This document shows, piece by piece, positions 43,062-51,318 of a stretch of DNA of 64,000 bases. The stretch is from assembly GCA_022822725.1 (NCBI GenBank), contig JAJEAN010000007.1, positions 2,367,045 to 2,431,044 on the forward strand, in the 5' to 3' direction. This stretch comes from Candidatus Latescibacterota bacterium. Its GTDB lineage: Bacteria > JAAXHH01. How positions within the stretch are numbered: position 1 is the first letter of the stretch; every line of letters begins with the position of its first letter. The notes beneath the pieces were generated by a model. It saw only the letters and a list, made by a program, of their open reading frames with translations. It searched no databases and had not been told where the DNA came from. The translations under genes and the position numbers were made by a program.

Positions 43062-43532
43062 GTGGGTTTCAATTCCGACGATTTAATTATGGACCAATTG
43101 ATTTTGATCATAGGGTCGGTATCGACTGCATGTCTCGTTCTCCTGGCAGTGGTTTCGCTGGCGTGGAAGTTTGCTCATAGGAATCAGGATGAGTTGAAGG
43201 CACTTCGTGAATCCGTTGATGAAATAAAAAGCGTACTGTTTGAAATCAACGGCAGGATAGTGACTGTTAATTTGACCGAAGAAGCCAGAACGCTTGTTTT
43301 GAAAGCCTTACATACCGGAGATGGACTGATACTGACCGGGCAGACGTTCTCGGGATGGTTCGTTCAGACTGGTCATTGGAATTCAGGTTTTATCAGAAGC
43401 AGCGAACAAAACGTTTGGAAAGATGCGTTGGAATCTCTCTGCCTGAACGAGCTTGTGGCGCTATCAGGTATCCAGCTGTATAGGCTGACATCCAAAGGCC
43501 GGCAGTTGGCTGATTCACTCAAATCCGAATAG
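43062..43532 (+). CDS. Uncharacterised membrane-anchored protein with coiled coil and winged-helix-like C-terminus
   Basis: The longest frame starts GTG at 43062; an ATG at 43089 (MDQLILIIGSVST) is more likely because the membrane helix (about 14-34) then sits at the N-terminus. A short coiled coil follows (RNQDELKALRESVDEIKSVLFEING). The C-terminal 80 residues include LNELVALSGIQLYRLTSKGRQLADSL, which resembles the end of a winged-helix fold. No family recognised. The region is visibly less G+C-rich and uses codons such as TTA, AGA and ATA more than neighbours, a hint of transfer. Confidence 0.6.
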   Translation: MGFNSDDLIMDQLILIIGSVSTACLVLLAVVSLAWKFAHRNQDELKALRESVDEIKSVLFEINGRIVTVNLTEEARTLVLKALHTGDGLILTGQTFSGWFVQTGHWNSGFIRSSEQNVWKDALESLCLNELVALSGIQLYRLTSKGRQLADSLKSE

Positions 43533-43556
43533 TACCTGTCCCTGAGGAACCGAACG

Positions 43557-43817
43557 TTGAGCGAGATATCCCGTGATAACTGGACCTTCGGCGCACAGAT
43601 CGTAACTGCCGTAGGGATGTTCATTGTAGCCCTGGGCATCTTGTTCATCGCGACGCTTACTTATCTGGATCGGGAAGATCAGGGATTCAGGAACGAGATT
43701 CGGACCGACCTTACAGAAATCCGTACCGCGATGAGAGACATGAACAATCGTCTCGACAACATCAACACCCGTCTCGGAAGGGTCGAGGGGTATCTGAGGG
43801 TATCCGGTGAAGAGTAG
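43557..43817 (+). CDS. Small membrane protein with C-terminal coiled coil
   Basis: The TTG start at 43557 has GAGGAA 8 nt upstream. The 86-residue product has one membrane helix (IVTAVGMFIVALGILFIATLTYL) and then heptad-like DLTEIRTAMRDMNNRLDNINTRLGRVEGYL, a coiled coil. The layout matches the preceding protein (helix then coiled coil), and the two genes are 24 bp apart, so a membrane-bound complex is possible (inference). Family unknown. Confidence 0.6.
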   Translation: MSEISRDNWTFGAQIVTAVGMFIVALGILFIATLTYLDREDQGFRNEIRTDLTEIRTAMRDMNNRLDNINTRLGRVEGYLRVSGEE

Positions 43818-43828
43818 CGCGGTTTAAT

Positions 43829-44968
43829 CTACGCTGCCAGGCCCTTGCCCTGGGCTTCCTTGATGCAATCGGCGAGGATGGGCACGCCTTCGCGGATATC
43901 CTCGATCGTGGGGAACCCAAATGCGATGCGGAGGTACGGGATGTCCTCGTTCGTCGCGCTGAAGGACTGACCGAGACTGAAGAAAACCCCCCGTCCGGCC
44001 GCCAGTTGCAGCGCTTTCCGCGTGTCCGTCGCCGCGGGGATCCTGACCCATACGAACATGCCGCCGGGCGGATCCGTCCACCACACCTCCTCGCCCAGAT
44101 CGCTGAAGTGGGTCGCCAGCGATTCGACCAGGGCGTCCTTGCGCGCCTTCATGACCTCGTTCACTTCGCGGATGTGGTCCCAGAGATGAACGCCCAGGTA
44201 TTCGGCCACGATCATGCTCGCCAGCGCGTTGGTCCCGCCGTCCATCTTGTTCGCCATGATCCGCTGCTGCAGCGCCTCCGGCGCGATGAAGTAGCCCTGC
44301 CGGACGCCCGGCCCGAGGATCTTGGAGAAAGAGCCGACGTACACGACCCGGTCGTCTTCGTCCAGGTGGTACAGGTTCGGCGGCACTGGATCGGACTGGA
44401 ACACGAGATCGGCGTAACAATGGTCGTCCACGACCAGCGTGTCGAACGCCCTGGCCAGTTCGAGGAGGCGCTTGCGACGCTCCAGGGGCAGGATGGAGCC
44501 CGTGGGATTGTGATGGGTGGGTATGGTGTAGATGAACTTCGGCGGCGTGCCCGCGTCGACGAGTCTTTTGAGCACGGTCTCCAGTGCATCCGGCACCAGG
44601 CCCTGGTCATCGATGGGCGCCGGCGCGATGCGCACCTGCCGGCTCCGGAACACGCTCAGTGAGCCGCCGTAGGAAAAGGACTCCGTGACGATCGTATCGC
44701 CTGGCGCTGCGAAGGCGTCCGTGGTCAACTGCAGCGCCTGCATGGATCCGGACGTCAGCACGATCTCCTCCAGGGGCACTGCCCGTCCCGTACCGCGTTC
44801 GTAACGCTCCGCCGCGATGGCCCGCAAGGGTTCGAAACCGCGGCCGTCCGGGTAATTCACCAGTTCCGCGCCTCGGGCCCTTATGACTTTCGCGGCGGCC
44901 TCTGCCAGCGCGTCCGAAGGAAAGGAAAGCGGATCGGGCCTTCCCGCGCCGAAATTGATCTCACGCAT
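43829..44968 (-). CDS. PLP-dependent aminotransferase, class I/II (MocR/2-aminoadipate type without DNA-binding domain)
   Basis: The 379-residue fold-type-I protein has NYPDGRGFEPLRAIAAERYERG, TSGSMQALQLTTDAF, YTIPTHHNPTGSILP, VVDDHCYADL and the Schiff-base lysine in GSFSKILGPGVRQGY (about 215-229). It transaminates an amino acid, probably aminoadipate-like or aromatic, with 2-oxoglutarate; the exact substrate is unknown. AGGAG lies upstream of the ATG. It is divergent from the ABC transporter, and both promoters face each other in the gap 44969-45173. Confidence 0.9.
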   Translation of the reverse strand: MREINFGAGRPDPLSFPSDALAEAAAKVIRARGAELVNYPDGRGFEPLRAIAAERYERGTGRAVPLEEIVLTSGSMQALQLTTDAFAAPGDTIVTESFSYGGSLSVFRSRQVRIAPAPIDDQGLVPDALETVLKRLVDAGTPPKFIYTIPTHHNPTGSILPLERRKRLLELARAFDTLVVDDHCYADLVFQSDPVPPNLYHLDEDDRVVYVGSFSKILGPGVRQGYFIAPEALQQRIMANKMDGGTNALASMIVAEYLGVHLWDHIREVNEVMKARKDALVESLATHFSDLGEEVWWTDPPGGMFVWVRIPAATDTRKALQLAAGRGVFFSLGQSFSATNEDIPYLRIAFGFPTIEDIREGVPILADCIKEAQGKGLAA

Positions 44969-45044
44969 GGACCTGCTCCTGTAGGGTGGCGGTTACACAG
45001 ATGCCGGTTTTTGGATATTCGATGCCCAGGTAAGTCGACCAGAG

Positions 45045-45074
45045 AAAGTAGAACGGCGGTCCAGCGGCTGTCAA
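45045..45074 (-). promoter_or_regulatory. Aminotransferase promoter
   Basis: On the minus strand TTGACA (45074-45069), an 18-bp spacer and TACTTT (45050-45045), about 75 bp before the aminotransferase start. Confidence 0.45.
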
Positions 45075-45100
45075 CCGGTTATGCCAGGTCCCGGGGGCCG

Positions 45101-45129
45101 TTGACAGGTTATTCCGCGCATTCTACATT
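45101..45129 (+). promoter_or_regulatory. ABC transporter promoter
   Basis: TTGACA at 45101-45106, a 17-bp spacer and TACATT at 45124-45129, giving a leader of about 38 nt without a Shine-Dalgarno. CTGTCAAC (45068-45075) and GTTGACAG (45100-45107) form an inverted repeat overlapping both divergent -35 boxes. Confidence 0.6.
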
Positions 45130-45173
45130 GATCCTACCGGTCCCAGAAGCTCGAATCTATCGGTTCTCCAACC

Positions 45174-47612
45174 ATGACTCCGTTCCGCTTTCTCCTGTTC
45201 TGCCTCGTTGTGTCGTGCCTGGCTGTTTCTACCGTCGCCCACGCACAGCAATCACCACCGCCGAACCCGGCACTGCCGAACCCGGCACCGCCGAACCAGG
45301 GCCAGTTCGGCCGTTCGACCGACGGCCCGGCACAGCCGCCGAACCAGACCCAGCCCCCGGTACGCGTCGAAGTTCCCCTCTTCGAGGGCGGCCAGGGCCT
45401 GGAGTTCTTCCTCGAGTGCGCCCGGACCTACGAACAGGAGCACGAAGGCGTGGTTATCGACCTGTACGGCGATCCCCGCATCCACGACAAGGTGCGGGTG
45501 CGCGTGCTGGAACGGTCCTTCCCCGAAGTCACCAACGCCCGCCTGAACTACTGGGCGCTCATCCGCAACGGCGACCTGCTGCCCCTGGACGAGTTCCTCG
45601 ACCAGCCCAACTGGGAAGGCGACCGCACCTGGCGGGAATCATTCCTGCCCGGGACGCTTTCTCAGTACACCCACGAGGGCAAGACCTACGGCGTCCCGCT
45701 CATGGCGTCGGCCTATGCCGTATGGTACAATAAGAACATGTTCGAGGAGCACGGCTGGGAACCGGCGACGACCTGGGAGGAGTTCTTCGCGCTTTGCGAG
45801 GAGATCAAGGCCGCCGGCATGTGGCCGCTCGCCTTCCAGGGCCGTTACCCGGGCTACGTGCAGGCCGTGATCGATCACGGGTACTATCACCGGGCCGGGC
45901 CGCAAGGATATTTCGACCAGAAGAACCTGGTGCCCGGCAGTTTCGACAATCCAGAGTTCACCGAGGCCTTGTCCGTCGCGCAGCGGATCGCGCTCAACTA
46001 CTTCCAGCCCGGCGCCATGGGCATGAGCCACACCGAATCCCAGCTCGAGTTCTTCCTGGGCCACACGGCAATGATCTTCTGCGGTTCGTGGCTCAAGAGC
46101 GAGATGCTGGGCAAGATACCGGAGGGTTTCCGCCTGGGGTCCTTCAACATCCCGGCGGCGCCGACGGGCAGGGCGGATCCCACGGCCGTCTACGGCGGTT
46201 CCGGGTACTATTTTGTCATGAAGGACAGTAAAAACCCGCTGGCCGGGGTCGAATTCCTGCGCTTCATGACTTCGCGGCGCATGGCCGGCCGGTTCGCCCG
46301 GATGCGCGACATCCCCGTGTCCGTGGCGGGGGTGTCCGAAGCGAACCTGACCGAGGATATGGCAGACCTGGCGGACATGCTGAAGAAAGCGGCCGTCACC
46401 TACGGCACGCCGCCCGGTGAAGGTTATCCGGCCATGTCGCAGTACTGGACCGACGCCCGGTTCAGGGTGATCACCGGACAGACCACGCCCGCCGAGGCCG
46501 CCGCGGAACTGGAAGCTGCCGCGGCCGTCGTTCGCAGGCAGTCCATCGCGCCGGACGAGATCAACATCCGGCACGTCTGGAAACCCGGCCTGCTGATCGG
46601 CCTCATGGCCCTGGCCGTGGGCTACTGGTCGGCCACCACCTACAGACGCTACCGGGACCGTCGCCGCGCGGGAATCAATACCTCGGAGGCCCGGCCCTTT
46701 CTTCGGCGGACCGACCGGATCATCCTCATCGCGCCGGCCCTGGTGCTGTACACGGTCTTCGTGATCATCCCGAGCGCGAAATCGTTCCTCTGGAGCCTGA
46801 ACGAGTGGGACGGACTGACCGACATGCGGTTCATCGGCCTGCTCAACTTCGGCCGCCTGCTCTTCGAAAGCGACGGATTCTGGATCGCGCTGAACAACAA
46901 CCTGTTCATCATGTTCGTCATCCCGCTGTTCGTCATCCCCCTCTCCCTCTTCCTGGCCGTGTGCATCAGCCGGCAGATCCGGGGATCGAAGTTCTTCCGC
47001 ATCGCCTTCTTCTTCCCGAACATCCTCGGAGCCGTGGCCGCGACACTCCTCTGGATGCACCTCTACAACCCCCAGGGCGGTCCGATCAACGCCGCGCTGG
47101 TGGGACTCGGTATGATCCTGTCCGCGGTGGGCTTCGAGAGCGCGGGAAGCTGGCTTCAGGCCATGGAAGGATTCGCCTGGCTGTCGCAGTCCAACCTGTA
47201 CTGGGCGCTGATCCCCATGTCCATCTGGGGCGCCTGCGGCTTCAACATGATCCTCTTCCTGGCCGCCATGGAGAGCATTCCCCAGAGCCTCTACGAAGCG
47301 GCGGACATCGACGGCGCCTCGTCGTGGCGGCAGTTCTGGACCATCACCCTGCCGCTGATCTGGGAGGTGCTGTCCATCTCCATCGTGTTCATGGTCATCG
47401 GCGGGATGAAGGCCTTCGAGACCATCTGGCTCCTGACCAACCAGACGCCCACCACGCAGGTGCACGTCATCGGCACGCTCATGGTGCAGGACATGTTCAC
47501 CGAGTTCAAGATCGGCGAGGCCACGGCCATCGCGGTGCTGCTCTTCATCATGGTCTTCTTCGGCACGGCCGCCACGCTGCGGCTCATGCGAAGGGAAACG
47601 GTGGAATTCTGA
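45174..47612 (+). CDS. Fused extracellular solute-binding protein and ABC permease (CUT1 sugar type)
   Basis: One uninterrupted frame of 812 residues joins two usually separate subunits. Residues 1-25 are a signal peptide ending AHAQ; about 28-60 is a Pro/Asn linker with 15-bp repeats. About 62-455 is a type-1 sugar-binding protein (VEVPLFEGGQGLEFFLECA, YGVPLMASAYAVWYNKNMFEEHGWEPATTWEEFFALC). A membrane helix at about 469-487 leads into a basic cytoplasmic stretch. From about 511 there is a MalF/UgpA-like permease with the EAA loop EAADIDGASSWRQFWTITLP (about 708). The MalG-like partner follows with a 1-nt overlap. No ATPase gene is present, so a shared MsmK/UgpC-type ATPase is likely. Substrate unknown. 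Confidence 0.9.
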   Translation: MTPFRFLLFCLVVSCLAVSTVAHAQQSPPPNPALPNPAPPNQGQFGRSTDGPAQPPNQTQPPVRVEVPLFEGGQGLEFFLECARTYEQEHEGVVIDLYGDPRIHDKVRVRVLERSFPEVTNARLNYWALIRNGDLLPLDEFLDQPNWEGDRTWRESFLPGTLSQYTHEGKTYGVPLMASAYAVWYNKNMFEEHGWEPATTWEEFFALCEEIKAAGMWPLAFQGRYPGYVQAVIDHGYYHRAGPQGYFDQKNLVPGSFDNPEFTEALSVAQRIALNYFQPGAMGMSHTESQLEFFLGHTAMIFCGSWLKSEMLGKIPEGFRLGSFNIPAAPTGRADPTAVYGGSGYYFVMKDSKNPLAGVEFLRFMTSRRMAGRFARMRDIPVSVAGVSEANLTEDMADLADMLKKAAVTYGTPPGEGYPAMSQYWTDARFRVITGQTTPAEAAAELEAAAAVVRRQSIAPDEINIRHVWKPGLLIGLMALAVGYWSATTYRRYRDRRRAGINTSEARPFLRRTDRIILIAPALVLYTVFVIIPSAKSFLWSLNEWDGLTDMRFIGLLNFGRLLFESDGFWIALNNNLFIMFVIPLFVIPLSLFLAVCISRQIRGSKFFRIAFFFPNILGAVAATLLWMHLYNPQGGPINAALVGLGMILSAVGFESAGSWLQAMEGFAWLSQSNLYWALIPMSIWGACGFNMILFLAAMESIPQSLYEAADIDGASSWRQFWTITLPLIWEVLSISIVFMVIGGMKAFETIWLLTNQTPTTQVHVIGTLMVQDMFTEFKIGEATAIAVLLFIMVFFGTAATLRLMRRETVEF

Positions 47613-48460
47613 TGAAGCGGACAACCACCTGGAATCTCGTGATCTACCCGGTCCTGCTCGGCTACCTGGTCATCGTGGTCTACCCGATGGCCTGGCTGCT
47701 GTACACGTCGCTCAAGACGGACCGGGAGATCTTCCTGGCGCCTTTCACGCTGCCGGATTGGGCCGACCTGCAGTGGATCAATTTCTCGCGGGCTTGGACG
47801 GTGGGACAGTTCGGGGATTACTTCCTGAACAGCGCGGTGCTTACCATCCTGACGGTGATCCTGTCGCTGCTCTTCGCGGCCATGGCGGCCTATGCCCTCT
47901 CGCGGTTCCGCTTCTTCGGGGCGCGGCCCCTGTTCTTCTTCTTCCTGGCCGGCCTTATGGTGCCGCTGCAACTGGCCATCGTGCCCCTCTTCTTCCAGAT
48001 GAAGGACCTGATGCTGCTCAACTCCCGGCTTGGGCTGCTACTCGTTTACATCGCCTTCGGCATGCCCTTCGCCATCTTCATCCTGGCGGGCTTCTTCAAG
48101 TCGCTGCCTTCCGGACTCCACGAGTCGGCCCTGATGGACGGCGCCGGCGAACTGCGGGCCTTCTGGCACATCATGCTTCCCCTGGCCAAGCCCGCCCTGG
48201 TCACCGTCGGCATCTTCGCCTTCCTCGGCACCTGGAACGAGTTCTTCATGGCCTTCATGTTCCTGTCGGGCGAGAACGCCGAAAGCCTGCGCACCCTTCC
48301 CCTCGGCCTGGCCAACATCACCATCGTCAGCCAGTACCGCAGCGACTGGGGCATGGCCTTCGCCGGCCTGGTGCTCATGATGCTGCCCACCATGGCGGTC
48401 TACGCACTGCTCCAGCGACAGGTGACGAAGGGTATTACGGTGGGGGCGCTCAAGGGTTGA
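47612..48460 (+). CDS. Carbohydrate ABC transporter permease (MalG/UgpE-like)
   Basis: The ATG at 47612 overlaps the fusion gene stop (TGATG). The 282-residue protein has six membrane helices and the EAA loop ESALMDGAGELRAFWHIMLPLAKPA (about 171-195), where it would contact the ATPase. PVILGYLVIVVYPMAWLLYTSLK and LSRFRFFGARPLFFFFLAGLMVPLQ are typical of CUT1 second permeases. It pairs with the permease half of the preceding fusion. Confidence 0.93.
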   Translation: MKRTTTWNLVIYPVLLGYLVIVVYPMAWLLYTSLKTDREIFLAPFTLPDWADLQWINFSRAWTVGQFGDYFLNSAVLTILTVILSLLFAAMAAYALSRFRFFGARPLFFFFLAGLMVPLQLAIVPLFFQMKDLMLLNSRLGLLLVYIAFGMPFAIFILAGFFKSLPSGLHESALMDGAGELRAFWHIMLPLAKPALVTVGIFAFLGTWNEFFMAFMFLSGENAESLRTLPLGLANITIVSQYRSDWGMAFAGLVLMMLPTMAVYALLQRQVTKGITVGALKG

Positions 48461-48546
48461 CAGAGCGGAGGCCGAGAACAACAGCAGTAGAATATCCGAT
48501 TGGAAGCCGGGCCGGAGCTGGTCAACCTCGCGGCCGGCTTACAAAG

Positions 48547-49293
48547 CTATCTGCGCTTTTCCTGAGACAGATTGAAGCTCATGATGATCCGGTCGGCATT
48601 CTTCCCTTTGGCCCTGGAACGATTCGGCGCCACGCTATGGTATAGCCAACTCGGGAAGATCAGCATTCTACCGGCCACAGGTTGATACCGGACCTTGGTC
48701 CAGCAGTTTCGCGGGCGCCTGGTTCCGGGGATGTATTCGACCTGTGTCATCATGTTCTGGGTGCGTGGATCGATGAACTCTAAACGACCCGAATTCCTGG
48801 GGGCCTGGACGTAGTAGACACCGCTCCAGATGCAGCCGGGATGAATGTGGGCCCGGTTCGAACTCCCCGGCGGATTGATGATCGACCACATAGTGCCGAT
48901 TTTCAGTCGATAGGACGTGTGGTAGCCCAGTTTGCGGCACATCATGTCCGATACCGCGTCGACCTGTTGTACCAATCCCGCAAACGTGTCGTCCTTGTGC
49001 AGCCTCACGTGGCTGTGCCAGCTTCCCAACTCCGGGAAGTTCGACTTGTTAACCCCTGAATCATCGCGTTCGCGTTCGGCGTAGATCGCCTCGATAAGGT
49101 GGGCGTTCAGCGAATCGCTGTCCGGAATATCCAGAGAAAAAACCAGGGTTGGAAAGTAGCGTGTCAACTTGAGCGCGTCTTCGGACAGACGGGCCGCGCC
49201 GTCTTCGGACAGACGGGCCGACGTTTCGCTATCCGACGATTCGCCGTCCGAGGCTACATTGTCGGGAGTATCGCGCGACACCTGGTTCCCCAT
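48547..49293 (-). CDS. Putative 2OG-Fe(II) oxygenase (TIGR02466-like)
   Basis: Family marks in the 248-residue protein are YFPTLVFSLDIPD, ELGSWHSHVRLHKDDTF, MWSIINPPGSSNRAHIHPGCIWSGVYYVQ, LIFPSWLYHSVAPN (distal His) and the C-terminal RIIMSFNL arginine. These match the TIGR02466 group of predicted 2-oxoglutarate oxygenases, which act on unknown substrates. The first 40 residues are acidic, Ser-rich and contain a duplicated RLSED unit from a 24-bp repeat (49172-49219), outside the fold. No clear ribosome site precedes the ATG. Confidence 0.82.
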   Translation of the reverse strand: MGNQVSRDTPDNVASDGESSDSETSARLSEDGAARLSEDALKLTRYFPTLVFSLDIPDSDSLNAHLIEAIYAERERDDSGVNKSNFPELGSWHSHVRLHKDDTFAGLVQQVDAVSDMMCRKLGYHTSYRLKIGTMWSIINPPGSSNRAHIHPGCIWSGVYYVQAPRNSGRLEFIDPRTQNMMTQVEYIPGTRRPRNCWTKVRYQPVAGRMLIFPSWLYHSVAPNRSRAKGKNADRIIMSFNLSQEKRR

Positions 49294-49365
49294 CGTCTAA
49301 GTGATACGTATCCCGGGTAAACGCTGCCTTGCGCAGTTCCCGCCCCAGGCCTACTCCCAGAACTA

Positions 49366-50916
49366 CTAGTCGTCGTCCTCATCGTCGTCGTCTTCATCGT
49401 CGTCGTCATCATCGTCGTCATTTTCATCGTCATCGTCGTCTTCATCGCCCTCATCGTCCTCGTCACCCTCATCGCCCTCATCGTCTTCGTCGCCTTCGTC
49501 GTTCTCATCGCCCTCATCGTCTTCGTCGCCTTCGTCGTTCTCATCGCCCTCGTCGTCCTCATCACCTTCGTCGTCTTCATCGCCCTCGTCGTCCTCATCG
49601 TCTTCATCGCCTTCGTCGTCTTCGTCACCCTCATCGTCTTCGTCGCCTTCATCGTCCTCATCGCCCTCGTCGTTCTCATCGCCTTCGTCGTCTTCATCGC
49701 CCTCGTCGTTCTCATCACCTTCGTCGTCTTCGTCGTCCTCATCGCCCTCATCGTCTTCATCACCTTCGTCGTCCTCGTCGCCCTCATCGTTCTCATCGCC
49801 TTCGTCGCCTTCGTCGCCGTCTACGTCTTCGTCACCTTCATCGCCTTCGTCGCCTTCGTCGTTCTCATCGTCCTCGTCGCCCTCATCGTCTTCGTCGCCC
49901 TCATCGTCCTCATCACCTTCGTCATTCTCATCACCCTCGTCGTTCTCATCGTCCTCGTCGCCCTCATCGCCTTCGTCGCCTTCGTCACCCTCGTCACCGT
50001 CTACGTCTTCGTCGCCCTCGTCACCTTCGTCTCCCTCGTCACCCTCATCGTCTTCATCACCCTCATCGTCCTCATCGCCTTCGTCGTTCTCATCGCCCTC
50101 ATCGTCCTCGTCGCCCTCATCGTCCTCATCGCCTTCGTCGTCCTCGTCGTCCTCGTCGTTCTCGTCCCCTTCGTCCCCTTCGTCGTCCTCATCGTCCTCG
50201 TCACCCTCATTGCCCTCGTCGTCTACGCCTTCGTCGCCTTCGTCCCCTTCGTCGTCCTCGTCCCCTTCATCCCCTTCGTCATCCTCGTCCCCTTCGTCAT
50301 CCTCGTCCCCTTCGTCGCCTTCGTCGTCCTCGTTACCTTCGTCGTTCTCGTCGCCTTCGTCGTCCTCGTCACCGTCTACGCCATCGTCTTCGTCGCCCTC
50401 GTCACCCTCGTCACCTTCGTCGCCCTCGTCTCCTTCGTCGTCCTCGTCACCCTCGTCGCCTTCGTCGCCTTCGTCGTTCTCGTCGTCTTCGTCACCCTCG
50501 TTACCGTCGTTCGCATACCTTTCCAGATTCACGATCGAGGACGGGTCTGACGGTTCGACATCATCCCCGACTCCGTCACCGCTTGTGCCTTGATCAGCAT
50601 CCGTGTCACCTGCGCTACCGTCACCCGCGCTACCGTCACCCGCGCTACCATCCCCTTCTCCATTCCCCTCGCCGTCCCCACTGCCGCTTGTGCCTTGACC
50701 GTCATTCGTGTCACTTGCGTCGTCATCTCCTTCTCCGTCCCCGCCGCCGTCTCCGTTTCCGCTCTGGCCAGTCCCTACCTGGTTGATGGTCTGGGATGTA
50801 TTTGAAACCAGCGGATTCTGACCGCTATCGCCTCTGCAACTCATGATCATCATCAAGGCGGCAACTGCGATCTGCAGGTTTCTTACCCAGTTGTATACGA
50901 TACGGTAAACGGCCAT
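49366..50916 (-). CDS. Extremely acidic Gly/Asp/Glu repeat lipoprotein
   Basis: The ATG at 50916 (MAVYRIVYNWVRNLQIAV) has AGAGGTGA 6 nt upstream. The 516-residue product opens with a signal peptide ending in a lipobox-like IMSC. A Gly/Ser/Asp linker follows with three GDGSA units (about 90-105), then a short ordinary segment (DPSSIVNLERYAN). From about residue 137 to the end it uses almost only D, E and G with scattered N and V, mostly hexapeptides of EGDEDD type, ending in a D-only run. I know no family for it. If exported and lipid-anchored it would be a polyanion on the membrane surface, plausibly binding divalent cations (inference). The opposite strand is open too, but its Arg/His/Pro frame has no start context. 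Confidence 0.7.
   Translation of the reverse strand: MAVYRIVYNWVRNLQIAVAALMMIMSCRGDSGQNPLVSNTSQTINQVGTGQSGNGDGGGDGEGDDDASDTNDGQGTSGSGDGEGNGEGDGSAGDGSAGDGSAGDTDADQGTSGDGVGDDVEPSDPSSIVNLERYANDGNEGDEDDENDEGDEGDEGDEDDEGDEGDEGDEGDEGDEDDGVDGDEDDEGDENDEGNEDDEGDEGDEDDEGDEDDEGDEGDEDDEGDEGDEGVDDEGNEGDEDDEDDEGDEGDENDEDDEDDEGDEDDEGDEDDEGDENDEGDEDDEGDEDDEGDEGDEGDEGDEDVDGDEGDEGDEGDEGDEDDENDEGDENDEGDEDDEGDEDDEGDEDDENDEGDEGDEGDEDVDGDEGDEGDENDEGDEDDEGDEDDEGDEDDEDDEGDENDEGDEDDEGDENDEGDEDDEGDEDDEGDEDDEGDEDDEDDEGDEDDEGDEDDEGDENDEGDEDDEGDENDEGDEDDEGDEGDEDDEGDEDDDDDENDDDDDDDDEDDDDEDDD
49369..50508. repeat. About 1.1 kb of imperfect GAN-GAN-GGN repeats (18-bp and 9-bp periods)
   Basis: On the plus strand the tract is built of TCGTCNTCNTCNCC-type units with C/T wobble at third positions. 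The third-position variation keeps the amino acids D/E/G, so the reading frame on the minus strand appears selected rather than neutral. Confidence 0.9.
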
Positions 50917-51318
50917 GGGATCACCTCTTGCCACTCATCAATCGGCGAGGTGAGAAAGGGAGGTATTGGGAAGCAAGATTACATGCGGATTACTTTAAAA
51001 CTAACACATTTATGTATGGATAAAAGGGAAATTCCTGGAAAACGTCTCAAAGTCGGCTTGTTGTTCGAAGAATGCTCGAAAACCAAGGCGTTTTCATGCA
51101 ATCCGACGGACATGAGTGTGGAAGACCGTTTGCCCCGGGGTGTGGAAAACCCTCTGCACCGGGATGTGGGATCGCGCTGGATTCGATACAAGGGGACGAA
51201 TGCCAATGCCCGGACTTTGACGACTTGACGAACAGTCAGGTCAATTCGACGAACAAGCGGGGCTATTGGAGAAACAACTGGGGCTGTTGGATAATGCGGG
51301 CCTTCTACGCCTGGGGTC
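50917..51318. other. 402-bp intergenic region without a supported gene
   Basis: Lower G+C than its surroundings. It holds the upstream sequence of the acidic lipoprotein gene and short imperfect repeats: GTGTGGAAGACC and GTGTGGAAAACC near 51118-51150, and GGGGCTATTGGAGAAACAAC and GGGGCTGTTGG near 51258-51292. Frames crossing it on either strand lack ribosome sites and protein-like composition. Confidence 0.6.

Noticed and set aside
49329-50786. Plus-strand frame of Arg/His/Pro repeats opposite the acidic lipoprotein
   Set aside because: No ribosome site. The opposite strand has a good Shine-Dalgarno, signal peptide and lipobox-like Cys, so the minus frame is preferred.
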